A model generated the notes under the pieces. That model was given only the letters and a program-made list of their open reading frames with translations. It was not told where the DNA came from and did no database searches. Both the position numbers and the translations under genes were made by a program. DNA of 43,264 nt. Source: Candidatus Stoquefichus massiliensis AP9 (GTDB lineage Bacteria; Bacillota_I; Bacilli_A; Erysipelotrichales; Coprobacillaceae). Below are positions 34,401 through 43,255 of the stretch, one piece after another (position 1 is the stretch's first letter; every line of letters starts with the position of its first letter). The stretch spans positions 249,766 through 293,029 of the forward strand of contig NZ_HG005288.1 of the NCBI RefSeq assembly GCF_000455285.1, in the 5' to 3' direction.

Positions 34401-34429
34401 ATTATACTATAAATGATATGAAATTGCAA
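34401..34429 (-). promoter_or_regulatory. Promoter of the helicase-nfo operon
   Basis: Minus-strand TTGCAA (34429-34424), 17 bp, TATAAT (34406-34401), 27 bp upstream of the start codon. Confidence 0.8.
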
Positions 34430-34606
34430 AATACTTTGCTTAAATAGTCACTTTTTTAATGATACCAATATTATTTGTAAATAAACATAAAAGATTCAGT
34501 GATGAATAAATTTATTAATATATTCCTGTCATTATTTTAGTCTAAACAATTTTTTTCTAATAACATCTTATGAAAAATGACATATATTGGTATAGGAGGT
34601 GTTACT

Positions 34607-34954
34607 ATGTATCCACAATTTCCTCAAGATCCATATTCATATCAGTATTATAATCAACCTATGTATCCTATGATGCCCCAAAAACCATCTTTGTTGCAGT
34701 CGATGAAATATTCAATGAACCAAATGTCTATGTCATCAACCATCCGTACTGCTCAAAAAACACTCTATACAATGAACCAAATCATTCCTATTGTGAATCA
34801 ATTAAGACCTGTATTACACAATGCAAAAACAGCCTTTAGAGTTGTTAAAGCAGTCAAACAATTTGATTTTGATGATATAGATCAAGAAATTGATAACAGT
34901 GTGAATGAGCCAAACCAAGTTTTTGAAAATATGATGCCACAAGAAAAAGCCTAG
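34607..34954 (+). CDS. yqfQ: YqfQ/VrrA-like protein, 115 aa
   Basis: The N-terminal 30 residues are rich in Pro, Tyr, Gln and Met (MYPQFPQDPYSYQYYNQPMY). The rest is helical, with MNQIIPIVNQLRPVLHNAKT and AFRVVKAVKQFDFDD. This layout matches YqfQ/VrrA proteins, known near spore coat or surface functions but poorly understood. The ATG at 34607 follows GGAGGTG; an earlier in-frame ATG has no site. Location between helicase/nfo and ispH supports the identification, although here it is transcribed opposite to the helicase. Confidence 0.72.
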   Translation: MYPQFPQDPYSYQYYNQPMYPMMPQKPSLLQSMKYSMNQMSMSSTIRTAQKTLYTMNQIIPIVNQLRPVLHNAKTAFRVVKAVKQFDFDDIDQEIDNSVNEPNQVFENMMPQEKA

Positions 34955-34967
34955 TTAGGCTTTTTCA
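34944..34967. terminator. Bidirectional terminator between yqfQ and the MutS-like gene
   Basis: AAAAAGCCTA (34944-34953) and TAGGCTTTTT (34956-34965) form a stem with A and T runs on both sides; both stop codons fall in it. Confidence 0.85.
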
Positions 34968-36534
34968 GTTCTTTTATAATTTCTTGGTTAAATCCATAAA
35001 CTTCTAATAATGCAATTGCATTACCAACAGAACATATACCTTTATGAATCTTATAATCACTACAAAGTTCTTCGCCATGAACATAATCATTAAAACAATA
35101 CTTATTTATCTCATCAAAAGTCTTCACAATTGATAAATCATGCGTTGTGACAAAAATTAATGATGAGGATTCAAATAAATATTTTAAAATAACTTTTGCA
35201 ATACATACTCTTTCTTTTTCATTTGTACCTCTTAATATCTCATCAATAAATACAATACATTGTTGTTGCTGTACCTGATCTAAAATATCTTTTAATGTTT
35301 TGATTTCCTTTACATAATAACTATCACCAGACTCAATATCATCCTTCATATGAATTGAACTACAAAGATGATAAGGATAATAAGAAAATGCATCAGCAAA
35401 ACAGGTATGATATGCCTTAGCCAAAATAATATTAACACCTATCATCTTTAGAAAAGTAGACTTACCTGATGCATTAGAGCCTGTAATTATACAAGATGAT
35501 GTTGTTGAAAAAGAGTTTTTTACTGGAACTTCTAACAATGGATGATAACATTCTTCAAATGTTATTCCAAATGTTTGCAATTCTTTAGGAATACATGTTT
35601 GATAACTTTGTCTGATTGACATCATTGATATAGCCATATCTACCATACCAACATACTCATACATTTCCAGATAAGATTTTTTTAATTCATCTTTATGTTT
35701 TAATAAAAGATAACATTGATAAATTGGTAAAGAAAAGATACCCTTAATTAATTCCATCAAATAAAACACGTCAATAATAGCTATCGAATCACATATTTTA
35801 TTGATATATGTATATCGTAATGCCTGATGAGACATTTGGCGAATTTTTTTTGATTCATTTTCTGGATATACATGCAAATTATTGAGGTGATCCAATGTTG
35901 TGACTAAATAACAATAACTTAATGCTTTACTCATGGCATGGTTGGTTTTCTTCGTATAATGGGCATATAACATACCTTGTACTGCTAACCACATAAAAAG
36001 ATATTGTAGAACTTGTAATCCATATATAAAAGATAAACCAATAAGTAAAAATGGACATAAAGATGTCATGATAACAATCAACATATCAAATGAAGATAAA
36101 AATGTCAAATCATCAAATAACTCTAACGATTCACTATAAGTTTGACTTAAGCAATACAATTCATAAATAACATTCTCAAATATCTTTTGCGTACCTAATT
36201 GTTCTATAAGACTTTCTAACAATTCATGATTATGTTCTTTTGTAAATAATTGTGCATACATGTACTCTCTACCAACATCAGTATACGTTCTATTCATCAG
36301 ATTAAAAATTTTATCTAATTCAAAATCATCAGCAGTTGTTTGATTGATATCATATTCAGATAATTTATGAAAATACTCTTTATTTAAATATGAATAACTC
36401 TCATCATTCACTGGATAACCAAATAATCGCATTAACCTTTTAATAACAATCCACTTATGAACAAATCGTGCACATATAATCGCAATAACAAACCCCACTA
36501 AAATCAAAGCAGCAACAAGAAATATCATAATCAT
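34951..36534 (-). CDS. MutS-like ATPase with membrane helices, 527 aa
   Basis: The C-terminal third is a MutS domain V ATPase: Walker A TGSNASGKST (351-360), D-loop region SSIHMKDDIESGDSYYVKEI, Walker B IVFIDEILRGTNEKER and switch FVTTHDLSIV. The N-terminus has a membrane helix (1-25) and two more at about 150-190; the mismatch-recognition domain of true MutS is absent. Such membrane-linked MutS homologues are common in Firmicutes and Bacteroidetes and their role is unknown; mismatch repair is unlikely. Fifty nt downstream of a MerR-type regulator, probably its operon partner. Confidence 0.85.
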   Translation of the reverse strand: MIMIFLVAALILVGFVIAIICARFVHKWIVIKRLMRLFGYPVNDESYSYLNKEYFHKLSEYDINQTTADDFELDKIFNLMNRTYTDVGREYMYAQLFTKEHNHELLESLIEQLGTQKIFENVIYELYCLSQTYSESLELFDDLTFLSSFDMLIVIMTSLCPFLLIGLSFIYGLQVLQYLFMWLAVQGMLYAHYTKKTNHAMSKALSYCYLVTTLDHLNNLHVYPENESKKIRQMSHQALRYTYINKICDSIAIIDVFYLMELIKGIFSLPIYQCYLLLKHKDELKKSYLEMYEYVGMVDMAISMMSIRQSYQTCIPKELQTFGITFEECYHPLLEVPVKNSFSTTSSCIITGSNASGKSTFLKMIGVNIILAKAYHTCFADAFSYYPYHLCSSIHMKDDIESGDSYYVKEIKTLKDILDQVQQQQCIVFIDEILRGTNEKERVCIAKVILKYLFESSSLIFVTTHDLSIVKTFDEINKYCFNDYVHGEELCSDYKIHKGICSVGNAIALLEVYGFNQEIIKELKKPN

Positions 36535-36584
36535 TTCCCCCTTTACACACTTACTTTACTGCTTATCCCTAAGGGGTAGTCAAG

Positions 36585-37160
36585 TTATTTTTGAAATTTC
36601 TCTAGTAAATGAAATATAAAAAGTCTTAATTGAGAAGAATAATAAAGCGCTAAAATCAAACCAAAACATAAACATGCAATGATTTCAAATATTTCATTAT
36701 TTTCTGCTTTCAAAGCAAAACAAAAACCGAATACTGTTAAGCACATAATAACTTTATCAAAATCAATCGAAAGATTTTTAACTGGAGTGACTTTTTTTAA
36801 TGCAAAAATATCATCTAAATCTTGAGCAATTGATGTGATATCTTTTGAAGTTATAATACATTCTTTAACATCATCAATAAATTGAACTGATGTTTCTAAA
36901 TCATACATCTTTTTTTGATATTCATCTTTCTTGATATCAAATATTTGATAGTTTTTATCAATGAGTACTTCTTTAATCTCTTGAACTGTAAAATCAAGAT
37001 TTCTCAGTTGCTTCACTTTTAATAAGGTTTGCTTATCTTCATCTGTATAAACACGATATCCTAATGTATCCCGTTTAGGAAAAATAATTCCTTTTTCCTC
37101 ATAAACATGAATAGCCTTTCTTGACATATTTAATTCTTTTGATATTTCTTGAATATACAT
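36585..37160 (-). CDS. MerR-family regulator with C-terminal membrane helices, 191 aa
   Basis: N-terminal MerR winged helix: YIQEISKELNMSRKAIHVYE, EKGIIFPKRDTLGYRVYTDE, then the coiled effector helix (about 70-110). Two hydrophobic segments at about 140-172 (VIMCLTVFGFCFALKA, IIACLCFGLILALYY) suggest a membrane-bound regulator that senses an envelope signal. It is divergent from ispH and upstream of the MutS-like gene, which it probably controls. The signal is not deducible. Confidence 0.82.
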   Translation of the reverse strand: MYIQEISKELNMSRKAIHVYEEKGIIFPKRDTLGYRVYTDEDKQTLLKVKQLRNLDFTVQEIKEVLIDKNYQIFDIKKDEYQKKMYDLETSVQFIDDVKECIITSKDITSIAQDLDDIFALKKVTPVKNLSIDFDKVIMCLTVFGFCFALKAENNEIFEIIACLCFGLILALYYSSQLRLFIFHLLEKFQK

Positions 37161-37227
37161 AATTCCTAACCTCTCTATTTTTTCTCATTATATACCAATT
37201 ATTTCTTATAAACAATATTCACTTCTG

Positions 37228-37236
37228 TGCTATAAT
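37228..37236 (+). promoter_or_regulatory. Extended -10 promoter of ispH
   Basis: TGCTATAAT (37228-37236), 19 bp before the start codon; no clear -35 box. Confidence 0.55.
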
Positions 37237-37255
37237 AGCAATGAGGTGATAATAC

Positions 37256-38167
37256 ATGGAAGTGAAAGCAATTGTTCCAAGAGGATATTGCAAAGGTGTT
37301 GTGAGAGCTATCGAGATAGCAAAAAAAGCAAGTCAGGAAAAAGAGCCTGTTTATATATTAGGTATGATTGTGCATAATCAATATATTGTTAATGCTTTAG
37401 AAGATTTAGGTATTCATACCATTGATCAAAAAGATAAAACAAGAGAGGAACTTCTTGATCAGATAGATCAAGGAACAGTTATTATTACAGCTCATGGAGC
37501 TGGTGATAATGTCTTTGAAAAAGCAAAGAAAAAAGGACTTCATATCATTGATGCATCATGTCCTGATGTGATTAAAACTCATACTTTAATAAAAGATAAA
37601 TTAAATCAAGGATACGAAATTTTGTATATTGGCAAAAAAGGGCATCCAGAAGCAGAAGGTGCTATTTCTATTGATAGTCAGCATATTCATCTCATTTCTA
37701 ATCAAGATGACATCGATCAAATAGATCCACAAAAATCATACACTATGACCAATCAAACAACTATGTCATTATATGATGTCTATGATCTTTGTGAGTATGC
37801 TAAAGACGTCTTACCCCATGTTGAAATAGAGAAAGAAACATGTACTGCAACAAAAGTTCGTCAGGAAGCCATTCAAAATATTGATGAAGACATAGATATC
37901 GTCTTTATTATTGGCGACCCTCATTCAAATAACACAAAAAAACTTGCTTCCATTGCAGGAAACAAGAAAAAAGTCTATATGATTGAAAGTATCAAAGATT
38001 TAGATATCAATACCTTAAAAGGCAAAAAGAAAGTCGCAGTATCATCAGGTGCTTCAACACCAACATATTTAACAAATCAGGTTATTGAATTTCTCAAACA
38101 GTTTGATGAAAACAAACCTAAAACTCATCAAAAACCGACAATAGATAAAAAACAAATTTTAGGATAG
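37256..38167 (+). CDS. ispH: 4-hydroxy-3-methylbut-2-enyl diphosphate reductase IspH, 303 aa
   Basis: Last step of the MEP pathway; yields IPP and DMAPP with a [4Fe-4S] cluster. Ligands C12 (PRGYCKGVVRA), C102 (IDASCPDVIK) and C196 (EKETCTATKVRQ) are present. Substrate residues are seen in MIVHNQYIV, ITAHGAG, GKKGHPEAEG (with E132) and MTNQTTMS. The ATG at 37256 follows GAGGTGAT. Divergent from the MerR gene. Together with ispG it shows the organism makes isoprenoids, and so undecaprenyl carrier for the capsule, by the MEP route. Confidence 0.97.
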   Translation: MEVKAIVPRGYCKGVVRAIEIAKKASQEKEPVYILGMIVHNQYIVNALEDLGIHTIDQKDKTREELLDQIDQGTVIITAHGAGDNVFEKAKKKGLHIIDASCPDVIKTHTLIKDKLNQGYEILYIGKKGHPEAEGAISIDSQHIHLISNQDDIDQIDPQKSYTMTNQTTMSLYDVYDLCEYAKDVLPHVEIEKETCTATKVRQEAIQNIDEDIDIVFIIGDPHSNNTKKLASIAGNKKKVYMIESIKDLDINTLKGKKKVAVSSGASTPTYLTNQVIEFLKQFDENKPKTHQKPTIDKKQILG

Positions 38168-38184
38168 ATTGCTCTATCCTTTTG
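38161..38184. terminator. Terminator of ispH
   Basis: AGGATAGA (38161-38168), loop TTGC, TCTATCCT (38173-38180), then TTT; overlaps the ispH stop and the last codons of the convergent transporter. Confidence 0.8.
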
Positions 38185-39535
38185 TTGTTTCATATCCGGG
38201 TAACCAATTTACTTTATGATAATAAATAATAAACATAATAGCACATGTTATCCATGTCACTGGCCATCCTAGAAAGACATAGAAAACCTCATTTGTTATT
38301 TGTGTAACAAAGAATAAATAGATTTGTCTTAAAATAACAAAATTAAAAACCATAATATACATTGGTATAGAAGATTTTCCAGCACCTCTTAATACACCAT
38401 TGTAGATTTGTACAATAGGTAAAACAATATAGAATGGAACAAATGCTAACTGCATTGTACGTCCTGCTTGTATGACAGCAGGTTCATTATTGAAAATTGC
38501 TATAAACTCTTCTCCAAAAAAGAACAGTGAAATAGCCATAGCCCCGATAACGCCAACTGTCATCCATAAAGCTGAACGACTTCCTTTTTTAACACGATCA
38601 TATTGTTTTGCTCCAATATTTTGTCCAACAAATGTTGTAATAGCCATATTAAAACTCTGTAATGGTAAATTAACAAAGCCATCAATACGAATGGAAGCAG
38701 AATATCCTGCAACAACATTTGATCCAAAAGCATTAACATATGATTGAACAATAACATTAGATAAAGAAACAATACTCTGTTGAATTCCAGTAGGCAACCC
38801 AATCATAATAATTTTCTTCAGAATTGGAAAATCAAAACGAATCTGTTTCATCTCTAATCGGTGTGATCCATCCGTTTTCATTAATACGATAGTCACCAAT
38901 GCTGCAGCAATTGCCTGGGCAATAAGTGTTGCATAGCCTGCTCCTGCTACACCCCAGTGAAAGAATTTAACAAATAAGAAATCTAAAACAATATTAATCA
39001 AACAGGCAATCACTAAGAAATATAAAGGTCGCTTAGAGTCTCCAATTGCTCTTAATATTCCTGATCCCATATTATAAATTAAATTAAAAGTTATCCCTGC
39101 AAAATAAATTAATAAATATGTAGATGATTCAGGAAAAACATCAGCCGGTATCCCCACAGCATGTAACATTGGATTTGTTCCCAAAAGTCCTATAACCGTC
39201 AATAATAAGGACATCACTAAAGTCAAAGCAGCAGAACTATGGACGGCTTTTTTAAGACGTCCACTATCTTCTGCTCCATAATATTGGGCAATAATAACAC
39301 CTGCACCTGTTGCTAGTCCCATAAAAAAACCAATGAGCATATTAATTATTGGTGAAGATGCTCCCACTGCAGCCAGAGCCTCTTTACCCACATAATTTCC
39401 AACAACATACGCATCTACAGTATTGTATAATTGCTGAAATAAATTTCCAACCAAAAGAGGTATCGAAAACCAAAAAATTGATTTTGCAATACTCCCATGT
39501 ATTAAATCACTAGATTCACTTTTCCTCATAACCAT
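38174..39535 (-). CDS. MATE-family efflux transporter, 453 aa
   Basis: Twelve hydrophobic segments in two halves. The N-terminal half has SIFWFSIPLLVGNLFQQLYN and DAYVVGNYVGKEALAAVGAS, hallmark MATE sequence; the second half repeats the pattern with GLPTGIQQSIVSLSNVIVQS and GYSASIRIDGFVNLPLQSFN. It exports cationic or other small molecules using a sodium or proton gradient; the substrate cannot be told. Single gene, convergent with ispH and divergent from the HAD pseudogene. Confidence 0.93.
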   Translation of the reverse strand: MVMRKSESSDLIHGSIAKSIFWFSIPLLVGNLFQQLYNTVDAYVVGNYVGKEALAAVGASSPIINMLIGFFMGLATGAGVIIAQYYGAEDSGRLKKAVHSSAALTLVMSLLLTVIGLLGTNPMLHAVGIPADVFPESSTYLLIYFAGITFNLIYNMGSGILRAIGDSKRPLYFLVIACLINIVLDFLFVKFFHWGVAGAGYATLIAQAIAAALVTIVLMKTDGSHRLEMKQIRFDFPILKKIIMIGLPTGIQQSIVSLSNVIVQSYVNAFGSNVVAGYSASIRIDGFVNLPLQSFNMAITTFVGQNIGAKQYDRVKKGSRSALWMTVGVIGAMAISLFFFGEEFIAIFNNEPAVIQAGRTMQLAFVPFYIVLPIVQIYNGVLRGAGKSSIPMYIMVFNFVILRQIYLFFVTQITNEVFYVFLGWPVTWITCAIMFIIYYHKVNWLPGYETTKG

Positions 39536-39657
39536 TTCCCCTTACTTAGTCATTATTCTACTCCAATTAAAGAAAAAGAAAAGAATAATTACAGAATATG
39601 AAAATAAATTTATTTTCTTTATTATTTCGTTATAATACAATCACGAGGAGGATAATT

Positions 39658-40508
39658 ATGGAAAAAAGTATTATATTTTTTGATGTTGATGGAACACTTG
39701 TAGATGTAAGACCAGCACGAGAATATGTTCCTGAGTCAACAATTCAAGCTGTTCAACAAGCAAGACAAAATGGTCATCTTTGCTTCTTATGTACAGGAAG
39801 AAGTAAAGCTGAAATATATTCACATATCTTAGAAGTTGGTTTTGATGGTATTATAGGAGCTGGTGGTGGTTTTGTTGAAATTGGTAATGATATGCTCTAT
39901 CATCATATGGTCTCAAGTCAAGCAATCAATCATGTCATTGATTACTTTGAAGAAAATCATTTTGATTACTATATCGAAAGTAATGGTGGTCTCTATGCAA
40001 GTCAAAACCTTATTCCTAGATTAGAATCAATTATATATGGAGATTTAGAAAATGACCCTCAAGCTAGAGAAAAAAAGAAAAAGAACCAAGTCATTTTATT
40101 CCATCATTAAAAACTGGTTATGATATGCATAGATGTGATGTAAATAAAATTTGCTTTTTAGAAAAAGAAGGGTTCCCTTTTATAAATATAAAAAAAGAAT
40201 TTGAGTCAGAATTTAATGTTATTCATTGTACTGTTCCAATGTTTGGTGATGAAAGTGGTGAACTTTCAGTTCCTGGCGTCAATAAAGCATCTGCAATTGA
40301 AGCTTTAATTAAACATTTAAATATTCCTAGAGAAAATACTTATGCTTATGGAGATGGTTTAAATGATATTGATATGTTAGAATACTGCCAATATGGCATT
40401 GCTGTGGGGAATGCGAAACAAGGTTTAAAAGATATTGCTGATGAGGTCATTGGTGATATTGCTGATGACTCAATTTATGAATCTATGAAAAAACATGGAC
40501 TTATTTAA
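39658..40508 (+). pseudogene. Cof-type HAD phosphatase, frameshifted in an A tract
   Basis: The N-terminal part (39658-40110) has IIFFDVDGTLVD, the HAD motif I nucleophile, and LCTGRSKAEIY, motif II. The frame then breaks within the A7/A5 run at 40070-40082. The second part, open from about 40086, continues with PSHFIPSLKTGYDMHRCD, the cap domain, and GDGLNDIDMLEY, motif IV, to 40508. Adding one A restores a 283-aa protein of normal family length. Start at 39658 follows GAGGAGG. Cof-like enzymes dephosphorylate sugar phosphates or cofactors. The shift could be a true mutation or an assembly error in a homopolymer. Confidence 0.88.
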
Positions 40509-40511
40509 AAT

Positions 40512-40547
40512 AATAACGACTATCTTTGTAGGTAGTCGTTATTTTCA
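40512..40547 (+). terminator. Terminator of the HAD gene
   Basis: AATAACGACTA (40512-40522) pairs with TAGTCGTTATT (40533-40543), followed by TTTC. Confidence 0.85.
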
Positions 40548-40642
40548 TATATAGTTGAAATGCATTATTATTCTTGCAAATAACTTCACTTTACATCATG
40601 AATGTACATATAATGTATATTTTTCTCACTTAACATTTTAGG

Positions 40643-40837
40643 TCATTCATTTTTTCTGATATTTATTCTTAAACCAATAACCTGAAAATCGTTTTGTACA
40701 TAATCATATATTTTTTCTATACTTGAAGTGTTTTCTTTTGTATTCAACATTTCTGCTATCATGTTGACTTCTTTTGGATGATCTAGTAGTAATTTTAAAT
40801 GGGATAAATAATATTGTTTAATGACTTCAAGAGTCAT
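40643..40837 (-). CDS. Small hypothetical protein or gene fragment, 64 aa
   Basis: Unrecognised. MTLEVIKQYYLSHLKLLLDH is helical; the end is basic (GLRINIRKNE). Its ATG is only 30 nt after the chimeric sigma remnant and has no good ribosome site. It may be another piece of the decayed region at 40643-41233. Confidence 0.35.
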   Translation of the reverse strand: MTLEVIKQYYLSHLKLLLDHPKEVNMIAEMLNTKENTSSIEKIYDYVQNDFQVIGLRINIRKNE

Positions 40838-40867
40838 TTGTTGTTGATTCTCAATATAAAAGTATGG

Positions 40868-41233
40868 TTACTTTTTCTTTGCTTCTAACGTCAAATCATA
40901 CATACTACTTTTCCATAAACTGATTCCATCAGCAAGTGATAAATCTATTAAATAACTATCAATAGCCATCCATAATACAGTCATATCTATATATGCTTTA
41001 TCAAAAGTTATAGTTACATTAAATTGAGATGAATCTAGTAAATCTTCTATTCCTTTTAGTGTACTTGAACCAAATTCAAATAAATCTTTAGCATCTTCCT
41101 GATTTTGAGTAAAAGATAATGTAAACAAGAACAAAGAACGATAATACTTCTGATACACAATTTCTAATTCATCATTTCTCGCATTTTTCCCTCCCCTCAT
41201 TTTTATAACAATCATATCATATAAAAATGACAA
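40868..41233 (-). pseudogene. Chimeric remnant beginning with an ECF sigma-factor N-terminus
   Basis: Codons about 19-47 (NDELEIVYQKYYRSLFLFTL, then SFTQNQEDAKDL) match region 2.1-2.2 of ECF sigma factors, but the sequence then turns abruptly into unrelated FEFGSSTLKGIEDLLDSS and continues to the stop. The only good ribosome site (GGGGAGGG) serves an ATG at 41184 that is in another frame and stops after six codons, so the sigma part is also out of frame with its start. A deletion that fused two genes plus a frameshift explains this. I cannot identify the second partner. Confidence 0.6.
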
Positions 41234-41239
41234 ATAATC

Positions 41240-41270
41240 AAAAAAAGGATTATCATATTTCGATAATCCT
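41240..41270 (-). terminator. Terminator of the lysozyme gene
   Basis: AGGATTATC (41246-41254) and GATAATCCT (41262-41270) with seven T on the minus strand (41246-41240); it overlaps the stop codon. Confidence 0.9.
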
Positions 41271-42900
41271 AATTAGTCAGATAAGATGAAATAGCATAAA
41301 CTACTTTTCCATTATATTCTATCTTTGACCAGCCATTACTATTCACACCAATACGTTTGACATACTCACCATTTTTAAGTGTATAAACAACTTGGCTTCC
41401 TTCCATTGATGGCTTATCTCGTAAATTTGTTTCTGACTTTGCTGTGACTTGTTCATTGATATCGCTAAATCCATCACTCGGTTTTGACACTTCAGGTTGT
41501 GTTTCAGGTTTTTTGACAACTTCATTACTTAAATAATTTGTTATGGCATATACACTTTGACCATTATAGATCAATCGAGACCAGCCACTACGTCCAATGG
41601 CAGTACGCTCTAAGAATGCTCCACTTTTCAATGTTCCGACAATATCACTTGATGTCGTAGGCAATGAGCGTAAATTGACCTCATCTTTAGCAGTGACTTT
41701 ATCTTTTTTAGCATCAAAAACTTGCCCTGATACAATATCTTCTGTTTCTGTTTTCTTTTCTTTAACAGTTAAATCCGTTGTCAAATAACTGGTAATTGCA
41801 TAAACTGTTTTATTTTTATATTTGAGTTTAGACCAGCCATTTGATCCAACACCAATTCTTGTTATTGATTCTCCATTTTTAAGCGTTGTGACGATATCAC
41901 TTTTTGTTGTAGCAAGTGTTCTTAAATTTGTAACCTCTTTAGCCGTAACCTTTTCATTAACTGATGAATATATTTTATCTTCTTCAGTTAATGGTGTAGA
42001 TACTTTAGGTGTTGAGGCATTGGTGTCCTTAGGAGTTGATTTCTCATTTTTAAAATAACACACAACCATATCTACATTACCACTGATTCCTTTGACTTGA
42101 CCTTTATTTGTATATTGCCATGCATGGCATGTTCCATCATAATCAGGCGTTTGTTTCTTTGGATAGATAACATCTGAATATTGAGCAATCCATATTTTAT
42201 GCTTATTTTTTATATCATTGATATTCCAATGTGATTCTAAATCACTCAATGATGTATAAAACATAGTTTCGTATTTTTCTTTTGCAATTGTATCTAAAAA
42301 TGCAATGGCATTTTTTGTACGTTCATTTGTTGAAAGATTATATGTACGACTTGATGAATGTTTATAACCTTCACAATCATAAACAACAGGATATGAAATG
42401 CTATAACTCTTGATGCATTGCAATGTCCATTTAGCTTCTTCAATAGCTTCCTGCTGATTAACAGCAGTAGAATAAAAATAGACGCCTACAAGAACTCCAG
42501 CTTTTGAGGCTTGTTGAATATTGTAATCAGCATTATCATCCTTATATATGACACCATTCTCACCACGATAGCCAATACGAATAAAAGCAAAATCTATTCG
42601 ATCTTTCTTGACTTGACTCCAGTCGATCTTTCCTTGCCATTTGGAAACATCAATTCCATTACTTTTTCCTTGAACCATATTTAATTGATTAGCTTGAATA
42701 GATTGCCCCTCTTCCATTTCGTCAACATTCTCTGGATCAATAGATGCATCACCAACTAAAGTTGTATCTATCTGTTTTTCATCATTATCTTTTGTTTCAT
42801 GATGAGGTAAAAGAAAGAATAAAGAAACAACTATGAGCATCGTCATACCAGTTAATCCTATCATTAACCATTTCTTATTATTTCTAATAAAGTCCATCAT
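41269..42900 (-). CDS. GH25 lysozyme with three C-terminal bacterial SH3 repeats, 543 aa
   Basis: A membrane-anchored muramidase. Residues about 10-32 are a signal anchor (KWLMIGLTGMTMLIVVSLFF). The linker is acidic. The GH25 barrel (about 81-290) shows GIDVSKWQGKIDW, FAFIRIGYRGENG, YPVVYDCEG with the catalytic D-x-E, and HAWQYTNKGQVKGISGNVD. Three SH3 domains follow, each with a V-T-A-K...NLR opening and a G-W-S-K/R-L/I ending. They bind cell wall. Likely function is wall remodelling or lysis during sporulation or growth. Start codons at residues 1 and 2 are equivalent behind AGGGGGAA. Confidence 0.94.
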   Translation of the reverse strand: MMDFIRNNKKWLMIGLTGMTMLIVVSLFFLLPHHETKDNDEKQIDTTLVGDASIDPENVDEMEEGQSIQANQLNMVQGKSNGIDVSKWQGKIDWSQVKKDRIDFAFIRIGYRGENGVIYKDDNADYNIQQASKAGVLVGVYFYSTAVNQQEAIEEAKWTLQCIKSYSISYPVVYDCEGYKHSSSRTYNLSTNERTKNAIAFLDTIAKEKYETMFYTSLSDLESHWNINDIKNKHKIWIAQYSDVIYPKKQTPDYDGTCHAWQYTNKGQVKGISGNVDMVVCYFKNEKSTPKDTNASTPKVSTPLTEEDKIYSSVNEKVTAKEVTNLRTLATTKSDIVTTLKNGESITRIGVGSNGWSKLKYKNKTVYAITSYLTTDLTVKEKKTETEDIVSGQVFDAKKDKVTAKDEVNLRSLPTTSSDIVGTLKSGAFLERTAIGRSGWSRLIYNGQSVYAITNYLSNEVVKKPETQPEVSKPSDGFSDINEQVTAKSETNLRDKPSMEGSQVVYTLKNGEYVKRIGVNSNGWSKIEYNGKVVYAISSYLTN

Positions 42901-42960
42901 TAAATTCCCCCTTAAATCTATTATAAACGATTCGTTTATAAAAGAGAAGTTTAACTAGAA

Positions 42961-42986
42961 AAGGTTTGTTTTTTGACAAACCCCTT
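42961..42986 (-). terminator. Terminator of the 89-aa gene
   Basis: GGTTTGT (42963-42969) pairs with ACAAACC (42976-42982); on the minus strand the stem is followed by TTTTCT. Confidence 0.8.
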
Positions 42987-43255
42987 TATACTTTCTGTTT
43001 TACAATTTTAATACTGTTAATGAGAGATTTTCTTATAATGATTGTCCTTGTTTTTTCTTTCTTGATTGTTTCAATAAGAACCCACTCATCATCCATTTCT
43101 TTAATGAAACCATTAATTTCATAACAATCATCAAGACTCACAAGCCATTCTTTTAAATCAATCTCACAATATTCTCCAACAAAATCCATCAGTGAATCAT
43201 TAATATGACTATTTTTTTTAACTACTTTTTTCTTATCTTTTTCTCTATCATACAC
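42986..43255 (-). CDS. Small hypothetical protein, possibly partial at the window edge, 89 aa
   Basis: Basic start (MYDREKDKKKVVKKNSHIND), then a beta-rich domain with LMDFVGEYCEIDLKEWLVSL, EINGFIKEMDDEWVLIET and TRTIIIRKSLINSIKIVK. The layout, an Sm-like or KOW-like small beta barrel, suggests a nucleic-acid or protein-binding domain, perhaps a DUF6897-like family, but I am not certain. The frame remains open to the window end, so the true start may lie outside. Confidence 0.6.
   Translation of the reverse strand: MYDREKDKKKVVKKNSHINDSLMDFVGEYCEIDLKEWLVSLDDCYEINGFIKEMDDEWVLIETIKKEKTRTIIIRKSLINSIKIVKQKV

Noticed and set aside
41343-42058. Small frames on both strands within the lysozyme gene
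   Set aside because: They arise from the repeated SH3 coding sequence and have no start signals.
41269-42100. Three similar DNA blocks in the lysozyme gene as possible mobile repeats
   Set aside because: They encode tandem SH3 domains in one continuous frame; the repeat is protein architecture.
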